Part shown: positions 40,928 to 51,779 of the stretch, piece after piece
Layout of the letters: every line of letters begins with the position of its first letter
Numbering within the stretch: the first letter of the stretch is position 1
Position numbers and translations under genes: made by a program
From: Malaya genurostris
Lineage: Eukaryota > Arthropoda > Insecta > Diptera > Culicidae
Direction of reading: 5' to 3'
DNA: 64,000 nt
NCBI RefSeq assembly: GCF_030247185.1
Contig: NC_080571.1
Coordinates: 65,262,172 to 65,326,171 of the forward strand
The notes under the pieces: generated by a model
Seen by the model: the letters and a program-made list of their open reading frames with translations, nothing else
The model's database searches: none
What the model was told of the DNA's origin: nothing

Positions 40928-42064
40928 AAGACTGTCCCAGAAAGTATGGACGCACTTTGATTTCGCTGTTAATAATTCACAAGTGTTAGATATTCAAATT
41001 TTATTCGATATACTGATAATATTAGACTACAACAACAGAATATTATTCTCAACATTTGCTACTTAGCCATTGTAGACTAGCTGGCGAAGTTGTGGGCAAT
41101 TTGGTGAATTCATGTCTTTTGGGACAATAGTGACATTTTTGGTAGTATACCATTCTACCGTTGATTTCGAGTAGTGGCAAGAAGCAAGATCTTGCCAGAA
41201 GACAGCAGGATCCTTGTGGCTTCGAATCATGGGTAGAAGTCGTTTTTGTAAACATTCCTTGATGTATTCGCTCTTCATTGAAGCAGTGGTGATGAAGGGT
41301 TTCGAAATCTTACCGCAGCTACAAATTGCTTGCCAGACCATAGATTTCTAACCAAATTTTTCGACTTCAATCGATGTCTCGGACTGGTTTAACACTTGCC
41401 CTTCTCGCACCGTATAATATTGTGGTCCCGGCAAGAATTTGTAATTGAGTTTCACGTAGGTTTTGTCGTCCATGATTATGCAGTTCAAATTTCCAGCAAG
41501 AATCGTATTCTAAAGCTTTCGAACACTCGGCTTGATCGATGCTTCTTGTTTCGGACTACGTTTTGGTTGTTTCTGCTTCTTATAGGTTCGAAGATTCAAA
41601 CGTTTTTTAGCACGAAGAACATTTGACTTCGAAGTGCCCACTTTTTTGGTCACATCCCGAACTGAAACCTCCTTCTTTTGCTCGAACACCTTCAGTATAC
41701 GTTTATCCAACTGAGGGTTAACAGGACCTTTTTTTCGACCCGTTTTCGGTTTATCCTCAATGGTGTTATCCTGACCGAACTTCCTGATTGCATTTCGCAC
41801 GGCTTTTTCACTTACTCCTTCCATTTTTGCTATCTTTCTCAGTGACAGTCCGCGTTCTGTGCACCATTTGTACACAATTTTTCGACGTTGTTCTGCTGAA
41901 AGTCCACGCATTTTGAAACAAACTAATGAAAACGAATAAACAACTGCACAAGTGGTTAGAGAAGAGTGTAAACAACAGGACGCAGCCATAAAAATTGACA
42001 GATTCTGAACCATTGCGAAATGGCAGCGGTTTTTGGTTGCGTCCATACTTTCGGGGACAGTCTT
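40928..42064 (-). mobile_element. D,D37E-type Tc1/mariner element (ITmD37E-like), 1,137 bp
   Basis: The termini read inward AAGACTGTCCCAGAAAGTAT (left) and AAGACTGTCCCCGAAAGTAT (right), then both GGACGCA, giving inverted repeats of about 27 bp. TA flanks both ends (40926-40927 and 42065-42066). A transposase relic of the mosquito D,D37E type fills the minus strand. The element is slightly short because its 3' coding part is deleted. Confidence 0.9.
41065..41911 (-). pseudogene. D,D37E transposase with missing catalytic Glu
   Basis: Translation from 41911 begins MRGLSAEQRRKIVYKWCTER with a helix-turn-helix (LRKIAKMEGVSEKAVRNAIR) and a second one after the GRKKGP linker. A stop follows PSVRKL at 41510. 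In the same frame the reading resumes as NLNCIIMDDKTYVKLNYKFL, with the first catalytic Asp in MDDKTYVK. A frameshift near 41345 leads to SMVWQAICSCGKISKPFIT, MIRSHKDPAVFWQDLASCHY with the second Asp, and NVTIVPKDMNSPNCPQLR. The next residues should be P-I-E with the catalytic Glu 37 residues after the second Asp; instead the sequence reads QLVYNG and stops, so a deletion removed it. Inactive. Confidence 0.9.
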
Positions 42065-42066
42065 TA

Positions 42067-43720
42067 ATATTTCAGTAGAAAGTAAATTTTGGTTTAAGAT
42101 ATAAAAACTTGTTTCCTGTGGCAGAACTTTGCAGAAAATTTTATGTTTTTCAGTCGAATCATGAGTCAACAGTCAGCTGCAATCTCCAGAAATAATAATA
42201 AGAATAATAATAACTTGATTATGCTTCAAAGTGATTGTTTGCTTTTTTAAAAGAGAAATTGAATTGGGTTCCCTCACCGTGTTACCTAATTTCCCCTTCG
42301 CTATTTCGGAGTCCATTAATAAAATCACATCATTTACTACAACTTGTTCCGCTACCCCGAGCCGTGCTTTCGCCAATTCATACGTTCATTTGTTCGTTTG
42401 TTCGTTTGTTTTCCTCATCTCAGATTTCCTCGGTGGCAGCCCCTGCTCGAACGACAGTTCAATTATATTCACTGGAATGACATCCCACAGTGCCGCCGTT
42501 CCGTGAATTACATTATTCCGATACAAAATCAACATGTGTTGCTTTCATGCGTGTCCATCATCGACATTTGATTTTTATGGAACGTGGAATATGAGCTTCG
42601 GAGATCGATTTCGCCTAATGATTTTCAAATATTATCTACACACCGAAAAACTTTCATCTTTCGTCACGGTTACATGTCGATGTGTAATATTTGTCGGAAG
42701 GTAAATCGGAACATATCTTTTGTCTAAAACAGTTATAAATTAGCTTAGTTCAGTTGAATAATTTTCCCATTTTGGTTACCACTTATTCCAAATAGGAGTG
42801 ACACCAAATTCATCAGCAACCAAAAGATGGTACCATAGGAGGAAAACAGTTGCACATCCTATTATTAATCATTTCGTTTGATTTCGATGACCCGGCTACG
42901 CACACCACCTCGTGAATGATGAAAAACTTTAGCAGATGTGAACATTTGGAACAAATTGGATTATGTCAGAAATTACCCTTGTTGTCAGGAAGACCCCTCG
43001 TTGCAAGGTAAACAGGCAGATTATAGTGTCCAATTTTCGCCGAATACACTCGTTGAATAGTAAATCAACGATAATAATAGCTTTTTTTCTTGGTGCGATC
43101 CGTATTTGGGCTAATCCGTTCTCAATACACCCTTATTTTGACAACAAAGCAAAACCGTATCCCGCATGCAAGTCTAGCTCCTATAGATTGCATAGTACAT
43201 TCGTAATTGAATCGAGGTGTCCTTCAAGTAAGTGCATACAGAGTAGCATTCTGATGGTTGTGTTGGGTTTTTATTCATTCCTATTCGGAAACTTTCACGT
43301 TGCTATCCCCGATGCAAAGGGTAATCAATCAAGGTTATTAAGTCCATGAATGAGTTTAACATAATTGATGTTGCCTACATCGGAAGATCACAAGAAGAGG
43401 ATGTAGGACAGATTGTGAGTAAATCACAGTAGAATCATCATTATATTGGATCTAGAAGTAAATGAATTTAAAGTTCGAAATCCTCAAGTAGATTTAAATT
43501 TCTCCTTCATGCTTGATTATGCTTGTATTAGCTTGTCTAGTCTAGTTTTTCCATTCCAATCCTTTTTCAATAATTCATCTCTTTTGCTTGGCTCAGCCAA
43601 TACTTTGTGAAAATAATCAGTTTAATGGATATGCGGAAATCCGAACCAAATAATATCTAGAAGTGTCTAGCAGTGTGTGAAAAAACTTCATCTTAATCCT
43701 AGTGGTACCATGATGCCCAA
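42067..43720. other. mostly unique sequence, no gene recognised
   Basis: About 1.65 kb. A short ATT-rich microsatellite lies near 42188-42212. The frames at 42231-42571 overlap in three phases, and the 128-residue frame at 42963-43349 has no domain. Confidence 0.4.
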
Positions 43721-43882
43721 TCAAATAGTGATACCAACCAGCATTTTTTTCATTATGCTAACTCCTAACCCAAGTTTAGGTAGTTTCATTTGGATCAGTT
43801 TTACAAATTCTGAGGAAAGTGAGTGAGATCCATTTTTGAGCATATGACTATTTTCTCCGGTCGTTAATCTGAAACCGGGAAC
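43721..43882 (+). repeat. fragment of the dispersed CCGG repeat
   Basis: 'agtttcatttggatcagttttacaaattctgagg' and 'ctgaaaccgggaacc' echo the family; badly worn. Confidence 0.35.
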
Positions 43883-44322
43883 CACACTCTAAAAAATTTC
43901 GAATTTTACAGGTGACTTAATTCCTCTTACGATGTAATTCATAAAGACCTAATTTGTCAAATGACGGAAAATCTCATTTGTAATGACTTAATGTTAGATG
44001 AGCTTGAATTTTATTGGTTTCGACTGCAACTTGCGTTCTGCTAGCAGGTGCGACTGTATGAATTTAAATGCTCCTTTTACCAGCCCAGCAGATGCATGCT
44101 TCTGTGGCTCAGTCGATTAACAGACGTACTTGCGATCCAATGATTTTTGGTTCAAGTCGCGGCGGTTGCTATCAGCATTCTTTTTTTATTTCAATGAATT
44201 TCATGTCGTGGAGTTTTAGACACAATAATAAATGTTCTTCCGCGTGAATTTACGTGAGCTGCGACGCTCCATTTATGTGCATCTAATAAAATGTAAAATC
44301 ACAGGGATTTTTTTAAGTGTGC
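43883..44322. mobile_element. MITE with CACACTYTAAAAAAWT ends, carrying a nested SINE
   Basis: Left end CACACTCTAAAAAATTTC and right end, inverted, CACACTTAAAAAAATCCC. The right half contains 'ttacgtgagctgcgacgctc' and 'catttatgtgcatctaat', shared with 1951-1993 and 34755-34978. A tRNA-derived SINE (44092-44215) sits inside. Confidence 0.55.
44092..44215 (+). mobile_element. tRNA-derived SINE nested in the MITE
   Basis: The head CTTCTGTGGCTCAGTCGATT carries an A-box-like TGGCTCAGTCG and a B-box-like GGTTCAAGTCGC, followed by a T-rich tract and 'tttcaatgaatttcatgtcg'. The anticodon region is degenerate. It is not a tRNA gene: it has no matching acceptor stem. Confidence 0.5.
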
Positions 44323-45015
44323 AGGATAGCCAGAATCGGTTTGTTTAGTTGCCTACTGATAATGGCTATTGATTTGTGTAGTTTTGAGTTCACTTTAGAA
44401 AAATTTTTGCGCATTTTGTTTCGCCGGTTTATGTGACGGTGTACAATATCGAACACACTTTGCCCTATAACTCCGGAATTCGGATCCGGGTGAAATTTGG
44501 TAAGATTATATGGGGTTGTAAGACCTTTCATTTGAGCCTTCGTTTGTAAAAAAAAAACGATTGCACGGTTTTAGTCCATTTTGCACATTTTACCCCATAA
44601 CTCCCGAACCGAGTCTTATCCAAATGACATTCAATAGCAACCTATTAGACTCTAAGGCCTTTGCTTTAAATCTTAGTTGAAGAAAATCGGTTTAGTGATC
44701 TCTGAGCAATCGAGTGCACTTTTTCTTTTTCTTCCGTTACTCGCGAACCGGAAGTCCGATCTGGGTAAAATTCAATAGCATCCTGTGGGACCAATGAAAG
44801 GTCTCTTTTGAATCTAAGTTTGGGAAAATCGGTCCAGCCATCTCCGAGAAAATCGCGTGCACATTTTTGTTACATACACACACGACAGACATTTGCTCAG
44901 TTCGTCGAGCTGAGTCGAATGGTATATGGCATTCGGCCCTCCGGACCTTCGGTTAAAAAGTCGGTTTTCACAGTGATTGCATAACCTTTCTATATGAGAA
45001 AGGCAAAAAGGCGCG
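44323..45015 (-). repeat. dispersed repeat copies, inverse orientation
   Basis: Inverse copies of the CCGG family run from about 44440 to 44990. They contain 'tccggaattcggatccgggt', 'cgcgaaccggaagtccgatc', 'ctccgagaaaatcgcg', then 'catacacacacgacagacat', 'gtcgagctgagtcgaatgg' and 'tatatggcattcgg', ending 'tatatgagaaaggc'. This is the most complete 5' half of that family in the window. Confidence 0.7.
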
Positions 45016-45281
45016 CAAAATTTCAATCGCTTGAGTTGACCGAATCTTCGCACAAAGCGTAACAAGAATAACCGACACATAGAAACCAGGAATATGTTCA
45101 GTGATTAAGCGGAGAGGGGTTACCATCCTTCACATGTTGAATATATATATTCTTATTCAATCGTTATTGTTAGTGATTACTATTACACTAGAACTATGAA
45201 TCATGAGCAATTATGATTGACTAATTTGCTTGCCATGAGTTTAGTAGCAAGCATGGATTCTCCTTCAAAAGAACGATTGAA
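45016..45281. other. no gene recognised
   Basis: AT-rich spacer. Confidence 0.4.
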
Positions 45282-45283
45282 TA

Positions 45284-46376
45284 TCAGGTGTACAACTTCG
45301 CTTCCGCCGTTTTCCGATAGGTGGCTGTACCGGCTGAGGTTGGTCAAAATACATAGATGATAACGAATTGTCATCGACGTTTCAGTGAATTGTCATCGAC
45401 GTTTCAGTGACAGTTGTTCTTGTTTTCGTATTATTCACGTTCGAAAATGTCTGTTCATGTGCCCAATTCTCGCCATTTGCGGGAAGTTTTACTTTTCTGT
45501 TAAAATTCGAAAAAAATGCAGCTGAAGCGCATCGAATGCTCTCAGAAAATCACGGTGATGCTGCTCTGAGTAAAAGAACATGTCGGAAGTGGTTTCAACG
45601 TTTTAAAACTGGTGATTTCGGTGTCGAAGACAAACATGGTGGTGGAAGAGTAAAAACCTTCAAAAATGAACAACTAGAAGCATTGCTTGATGAAGATTCG
45701 TGCCAAACCCAAGAAGAGCTTGCCGAAACGTTGGAAGTGAGTCAGCAAACCATTTCAAAACGTCTCAAGGCCCTGGGTATGATTCAGAAAGAAGAAAACT
45801 GGGTGCCGTACAAGTTGAAACCGAGGGACATCGAGTGCCGTCTATTTGTATGTGAGCAACTGCTTCAAAAACAAAATCGTAAGTGGTTTTTACATCGAAT
45901 CGTAACCGGCGATGAAAAGTGGGTCCGATACGATAATCCCAAACGCGTTAAAACAAAAGCGGCCACAATACCAAGAGCGACATGACAAAGTCATCACGAC
46001 AACACGACAATGCTCGGCCTCACGTCGCAAAAGTGGTCAAAAAGTACCTGTAAACGCTGAAATGGGATGTCTTGCCCCACCCGCCGTATTCCCCCCCAGA
46101 TGTCGCCCCTTCTGACTTCCACCTATTCCGTTCGATGGCACACGGCCTGGCAGATCAACATTTTCAATCCTTCGAAAAGTTGGAAAATGGACTGCTTCGT
46201 GGATAGCGTCAAAAGAGGACTCCTTTTTCGAGTCGGGATTCGAGAATTGCGGAAAGATGGGAAAAAGTTGTCGCTAGCGACGGACAATACATTGAATAAT
46301 ATATATGTAAGCACTTTTTCGCAATAAAGCTTTTAATTTGGAAAAAAAAACGGCGGAAGCAAAGTTGTACACCTGA
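45284..46376 (+). mobile_element. mariner element (cecropia-like), internally deleted, 1,093 bp
   Basis: The ends read inward TCAGGTGTACAACTTCGCTT and TCAGGTGTACAACTTTGCTT, then both CCGCCGTTTT, with one mismatch over about 29 bp. TA flanks both sides (45282-45283 and 46377-46378). The 5' leader carries a 22-bp direct duplication of GAATTGTCATCGACGTTTCA at about 45365-45408. The coding part has an internal deletion of roughly 70 codons. Confidence 0.9.
45447..46299 (+). pseudogene. mariner transposase with internal deletion
   Basis: The start at 45447 gives MSVHVPNSRHLREVLLFC and a stop. After a frameshift the helix-turn-helix reads NAAEAHRMLSENHGDAALSK, TCRKWFQRFKTGDFGVEDK, LEALLDEDSCQTQEELAETL and VSQQTISKRLKALGMIQKEE. 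The first catalytic Asp is in RIVTGDEKWVRYDNPKR. The sequence then jumps, by deletion, to the RHDKV region. In a different frame it has QHDNARPHVAKVVKKYL with the second Asp, a stop, WDVLPHPPYSPPDVAPSDFH with the third Asp (one extra Pro inserted), and the C-terminal RWEKVVASDGQYIE ending at 46299. Recognition of the mariner family is firm; the protein is dead. Confidence 0.9.
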
Positions 46377-46378
46377 TA

Positions 46379-46628
46379 CAAGAAAACATTCAAGTATTTT
46401 CAGTATCTTTGACATCAGACCCTTCACCCCATTGAGATGAAATTTATGTAAAGGTATTCACTTGGCACGCATGATAAAACGGGGTCGAATTTCTTTACCG
46501 AATAAAATCCTGTTAAAATAGATTCCTGGACTGAAATTACTGCCAATACATTCCATTCTGATTGACTTTCATTGTCATCTTCGTATAAGTACAAAGTGGT
46601 TATATTATTATTTTTCTTTGTGTGAATA
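46379..46628. other. no gene recognised
   Basis: AT-rich spacer. Confidence 0.4.
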
Positions 46629-46745
46629 GGATCGTAGCACTTGCTATGTAATAGAACTTAGACTATGAATCGGCTGCAAAGTATGTTGAAATAGAAACGC
46701 CAAATTTAACAAAAAAAACTTAATACCAAGATTTTGTTTTGCTTT
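46629..46745 (+). mobile_element. old tRNA-Val SINE fragment (body and tail)
   Basis: 'aggatcgtagcacttgctat', 'gaatcggctgcaaagtatgt' and 'tgaaatagaaacgccaaatt' followed by 'aataccaagattttg' align along the body and tail of the SINE at 53704-53912. The tRNA-like head is absent. Confidence 0.65.
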
Positions 46746-47392
46746 ACGATGCTTATTCGAGTTTTATTATTATCTAATACAATTATATGGAGATTGTGTC
46801 AAATGCATTATGTTCTGATCCTCTATTCAGTATAATGATAAATATTCCATGAACGTATATATTTTTGAATTCTGGATCTGGCACCAAGTTATATAAATGT
46901 TATATTTTATATAGTTATATAGTAGTCTGTCAAGGTTGAATTTTTAGTTTTGTTATAATGAATTGCTACAATCTGAAGTAATAGCTATGATATAATCCAA
47001 GATTATCCGGCAACATCAATGCATTGAACTCAACAGACTTGGACATTACTAGTATTATAAACGACAGTTACTTAGGAAATAAAAGATTTCTTACTATACT
47101 CATTTTATTGTATTCAACTCGTTTTTATTTCAACACAAAGTCCAATCAATAAATTCGTGTCATTATTTGATATGTAATTTTTTCTCATGATATAAGGCCA
47201 AAGTGCCCACTGCGTATTTCTCACACCATCTCAATACGAAACAGCAGCGCACAAGAAATAAAAAATGCGGAAAATTTTATATAAACTTTTTCAAATTTCG
47301 ATTGTTTTGGTTTCAGTTTTATAACTTTGAGTTGTGAAATTCTGCTACAAACACTACTTTTCAGCTCTAAAACAATCCCCGTGGAACGGAAC
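46746..47392. other. no gene recognised
   Basis: AT-rich spacer with TATA-rich runs near 46890-46925. Confidence 0.45.
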
Positions 47393-47404
47393 AGTAACCG
47401 TTTA

Positions 47405-47564
47405 ATGGGGACGGGTACAGCGTGATGTGTAAGTCGATGCCTTTCACGCAGCCTGCCTGGGTTCGATTCCCATCCCCGCACATAGGGTCAGAAAAATTTT
47501 CTGGCCCGAAGAGGCGAATGACCTTAAGGTTAAAACCTCTATAATCGAAATAAAATTAAAAAAA
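47405..47564 (+). mobile_element. tRNA-Glu-like SINE with 12-bp target duplication
   Basis: Same family as 40263-40406: GGGGACGGGTACAGCGTGAT, anticodon loop CTTTCAC, B box GGGTTCGATTCCC, body 'ctggcccgaagaggcgaatg' and 'cctctataatcgaa', and an A-rich tail. AGTAACCGTTTA flanks it at 47393-47404 and 47565-47576. It keeps a 'ccccgcacatagggtcagaa' segment that is partly lost from the other copy. Confidence 0.9.
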
Positions 47565-47576
47565 AGTAACCGTTTA

Positions 47577-47825
47577 TACATTTAAAAAAACCAATTACTA
47601 CTCGGAAATTCAGAATTTCAAAATTCTAAGTATACTTAGTTGTGATAAATTTTTATTGCGAAAACTTAAGTGTTTTTAGTTTTTCGAAAATCGGTCCAGT
47701 TTTGGAATAATTGATAAAAAAAACACGACGCGCTCATTTCGCTACATTTTATCTTAAGTCAGTAATCAAAGCATGATAAAGCTATTTTATAATCTTCCAA
47801 AATAATCTGTGCTATCTTAAAGGAG
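47577..47825. other. no gene recognised
   Basis: AT-rich spacer. Confidence 0.4.
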
Positions 47826-47925
47826 AACACATTCCATAGAAAGCATTAGGTGTAAGTTTGTCCGATTCTAGCCGTGTCAAAAAACTACGCAACCGTATCA
47901 TAGCGTACAGAATCAATAATATACC
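47826..47925 (-). mobile_element. old tRNA-Val SINE fragment (tail region)
   Basis: On the minus strand 'gattctgtacgctatgatac' and 'ggttgcgtagttttttgaca' align with the SINE's 'gattctgtacgctaagcatc' and 'ggctgcgaagtctgttgaaa'. The rest is too worn to trace. Confidence 0.5.
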
Positions 47926-49160
47926 AAATGTACTCCTACTTATGTTCCGATGTTTTTGAGTATAGAACTCATTACATGTCGTGAAAGTTATTTTATTACA
48001 AATATTTTCCATAATTTTTTCATAGTTTTGCCAACTTTATAAAAAAAATACTTACTCGAACATTAAGAAAAAAGAAGTAACCGAGAAAAATAATAAACTT
48101 TTGACGTAGGACTACAACTTTGTTATCCATATAATTGATAAACATTGGTCAAGTCTTGAACATCTACTGCTCGATCAATTTTTAACAGATTTTCCATATC
48201 ATTACATCTACTGTTAGGAAATATGTCTACGCATCGGAGTAGATAAAATTACATCTTCCAGGTAATTAGTGGTCGAAAATCAATAAATACCTTGACTTTC
48301 TCAAACAGAGACGATATTGGACCGATATGCTCTCTGTGAGGTTGGTTATCACCGTGGAGCAGGTTGCAGTACGCGTCAGCAAGCGAACCTTTTGAGGATT
48401 TATTTCGGACAACAGTCTCTTTCGTAAATGATCTATTTCAACACCAACGAACAGTGGCGAAACATGTTCATCTTTCGTTCAAGCAAAAGAGAGTAGCAAT
48501 GCTAACGACTCTCGTTTCTTTACGACAAAACAAAACCAAAATAACATGTGCATAAAAATGCCGTGAAGTCGATTCTAATTCTTACATTAAAATAACCAAG
48601 AAGCGATCTACTTTGGTCATAAAGTGTGTCTAAAGAGCGATGAAATAACATAACTACACTCCAGAGCTCCTCTAGATGCCAAAATAGTATAGAAAAAATC
48701 ACCGTAAAGTAAAAATGATTGTGAATTGTTTTCTATTATTATCGATACTCTAAGCTTCGGTTGAATATCGATACTGCAAAATATAAGCTGATTGCTCAAA
48801 ATCGAAAACAAATGAGTAGAGAAACCACTTTTACAACTCATAACATTTGCTTTCGATATTCTCGATAGAGTGTTGCCATCAACTCAGACACGTTTACGTA
48901 TCTGCGTATCATAAACAATTAGCTATTTCTGAAATGGCCATTGAAAACTTACAAACCTATTCAAAAAATGGCTTCTACAATTTAAACATCAGTTATTTGT
49001 TTCCGAATTGGCTCGTCCATACGAACAGCACTGATTTGGATTGTTGAGGTGTCTGTTCCTCTCTGTAGTAGTAGAATGCTAGTAAGAAGCGCACATTCGC
49101 AACGAATGAGTAAATTGAACGACATTAGAACAAATGTAACAGTAAATAACCCTAGAATCT
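47926..49160. other. no gene recognised
   Basis: About 1.2 kb, AT-rich, with several short frames lacking domains and no repeat partner identified. Confidence 0.4.
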
Positions 49161-50290
49161 AACTGTCTACCACAACTGGAATGCAACCGGATTGCAGTCA
49201 AACCTATGGTTATATCGAGGCAATTACAAAAAAGGACGGACTGTTCGCCTGTCTATGGCCGGTACCGATGTTCCCTAAAAACTGCTTTCGTCCCAGCTGC
49301 CACGGTAAAGTTGAGATAAACGACATAGAATGTTCATGGGAAATTAACGAATTTCAACCTGTTTTCCTGTATCGTCATGCTACCACTCTGATTGCAAAAG
49401 TTTGTAAGCCTTTTTGTGCCGCCTACTTGATCACATGTCATACAGTTTTAGTTCCGTCATCCCAATCACCACCACCACCACCGAAAAAAAGTTCCTATAT
49501 AAACATGTATGTTTTACAGTGCAAAGTTTCGCCAGTCATATCCGTTCGTCCAATGTAATTTCACACTTTTGATTGCAAATTCTCTCTACTTAACTTTTTC
49601 CTAGGGACAATTTGGAAGCTTTTTCTGTACGTGCCCTGTTGTTGTTTTGTTCGGAGCCGAAGTGCCAGGAGCTGTCCAACACGGAATCGAATACATAGTT
49701 CTTGTGGGAAAAGCGAACACGTGACGCACCTTCATCCGCCAACAGTCGAAGAACTGGGAAGAGAGAGAGAGACAGAAAAAAAACACATCCAGCCGAAATG
49801 TTTTTTCACTTGGCTGACGTTTCGATGACAATAACAGTAAACTTTTATTAACATTGATCCGTATGACAGTTCGGTTGTTCTTGCAATGTACAGTAAATTA
49901 TAAGGGCACATATATCGGAACGGGTTTTATGCAAACAAAAAAAAAAGGAAACTGTATCGTAATTCGGTAGGGAGAGATTTGCGTTGCTACCGTTTCGTTT
50001 CGCTACGGAAACTTAGGGAAGTCGAAGTATCATATAAAACTTTTAGTTATAGTAACGACGGTAATAATGATGACGATGATGATGATTATGATGACGATAT
50101 TTCAATGCAGATCGAGACTCCTGGTAACGGAGGAACGACGTACATACTCCGGATAAGGGAGACCGTTTACCTACACACAAACGCACACACAGGCATACAC
50201 ACTAACCGGGAAGGAAAACTTTTCCAATGAAACGTCGATAATAATAGCGTTCATCACAGGCGATTTAGTATATCGAGTGCAACGGATTGG
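49161..50290. other. unique higher-GC block, function unknown
   Basis: A frame at 49181-49558 (125 residues) is Cys-containing and ends in a PPPPPKK run made by a CCA repeat; I recognise no domain. A (GA)n run lies near 49760-49773 and a (GAT)n run near 50068-50095. No repeat partner in the window. Confidence 0.35.
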
Positions 50291-50790
50291 AAGATAATTA
50301 AGACTTATTTAAACCAAAATCCGAATTTAAGCAAAGGCTTGGTAGGATTTCTCGTTCCACTCGTTTCATAACTATACGTTTCACGGTCATCAAGCCGTAC
50401 CAAATTTATAACGAGAAGTACTTTGTTGTAATCCTAAGTACGATATGGTTGAAATAACAAAATATTGTAACAAGTAACAAAATGATATTTGAAATTTGTA
50501 ACATCGTTAAATTGTCAAAACGGTTGATAACTAAGTGCTCACAAGTTCCTATATCATGCCGTTCCGTGTGTCTTTGATAACATTTAATCAATTGAACAAC
50601 GTCGGACAATAGAACGGCTATCGTTTTTTGCTTTAGTAGCAGCATGAGAGGGTGTGAATTGCTTTGTATGTTATATTAGTTCAGTTTGGTTTGTAGTAAT
50701 GTTTTGAAAAATTCCTTTCTTTCCCATAGCATGGTTCGACAAGTATTTTTATTTGTCTCCTGCTTGATTTACAATTGTACATTATGGAGA
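50291..50790. other. no gene recognised
   Basis: AT-rich spacer up to the next transposon relic. Confidence 0.4.
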
Positions 50791-50792
50791 TA

Positions 50793-51235
50793 CAGGATGT
50801 TGCACGAAAAATTTTTAATTTAAAAATGCAATAATGAAAAGAACACGGTTTAACAGGTTTCAATGATTATACATTTGTTTGAAACGTTGATTCAAGAAAT
50901 TATTTATGAAAAATAATTTCGTTCAAATGACTCCCACGGCTGACTTGGCAGTTCCCAATCCAATACACCCAATTTTTAAGTAAATTTCAATTGTTTCTGG
51001 CCTTATGTCATCAATAGTAACTTAAATTTCGTGCTTGAGGTATTCAATTATTTCTGGATGGTTGGCGTAACATTTAACTTTAACCACTTCCCAAAGAAAA
51101 TAATCCAGCGGCGTCAAATCGCAACTTTTCGGAGGCCAATTCACATCACCGTTTGTGCTGATCGATTGTTTCGTTGGTTGTGTGGCACGTAGCGCCGCCC
51201 TGTTGAAAGCAAAATTTCATGAATTAACCTTTCAA
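50793..51235 (-). pseudogene. D,D41D (rosa-like) transposon relic, copy 1
   Basis: A terminus TACAGGATGTTGCACG begins at 50791 and contains the TA. On the minus strand the reading across frames is FQQGGATCHTTNETIDQ, then NWPPKSCDLTPLDYFLW, VKVKCYANHPEIIEYLKHEI, an IDD segment and VSRGSHLNEIIF near the C-terminus. It is the catalytic end of a mariner-like transposase of the D,D41D type, a close relative of copy 2 at 51780-52597. The second catalytic Asp is replaced by Gly (QQGG). Stops and frameshifts abound, and everything before the second Asp is missing. Confidence 0.7.
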
Positions 51236-51321
51236 ATAAATGTATAATCATTGAAGCCTGTACTAAAAAATGCGTCGAAATATATGTATCTGTTTGGGTA
51301 TTCTTAAGTTCCTTATATAGT
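51236..51321. other. spacer between transposon relic and GGGTAC array
   Basis: AT-rich sequence ending in 'ccttatatagt', with nothing coding. Confidence 0.3.
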
Positions 51322-51576
51322 AGAGATGGTCGGGTATAGAAATTCTTATACCCGAACCCGACCCGTACCCGAGTGATCAGCAAAAAAATTACCCGTACCC
51401 GACCCGTACCCGATTAAAAATTTAAAAAATTACCCGTACCCGACCCGTACCCGATCAATAATACAAAAAAATTACCCGTACCCGACCCGTACCCGAAAAA
51501 AAATAAAAAATTTTACCCGTACCCGACCCGTACCCGATTAAAAATTACCTGTACCCGTACCCGACCCGAATGAGTA
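51322..51576. repeat. TACCCGTACCCGACCCG minisatellite (array 1)
   Basis: It opens with AGAGATGGTCGGGTAT and holds six or so units of TACCCGTACCCGACCCGTAC separated by A/T-rich spacers of 10-20 bp. Array 2 at 54564-54800 has the same units and ends with the inverse of this opening sequence, so the two are in opposite orientation. Confidence 0.85.
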
Positions 51577-51779
51577 GTAAAAATTTTACCAAAATTCAGT
51601 ATGGAAAAAATAAAGTGTTTTAGATATCGAGCCGTATTAGGCTCTAGTTGGTAAGAAAAATACATTAAAATGCTTGTTTACTTTTAAACATATAAATACA
51701 CTGTGAAGCATGAATAATGTAATGTAACTTTTTTTTAAACTTGTAAAAAAAAACAAACGGTTCATCCGAATTCAAAGTT
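51577..51779. other. no gene recognised
   Basis: AT-rich spacer before copy 2 of the D,D41D relic. Confidence 0.3.

Noticed and set aside
42963..43349. 128-residue frame
   Set aside because: No domain and no coding context; accidental opening.
49181..49558. 125-residue frame with several cysteines
   Set aside because: Cysteine spacing matches no zinc-binding or secreted family I know, and the proline run comes from a simple CCA repeat.
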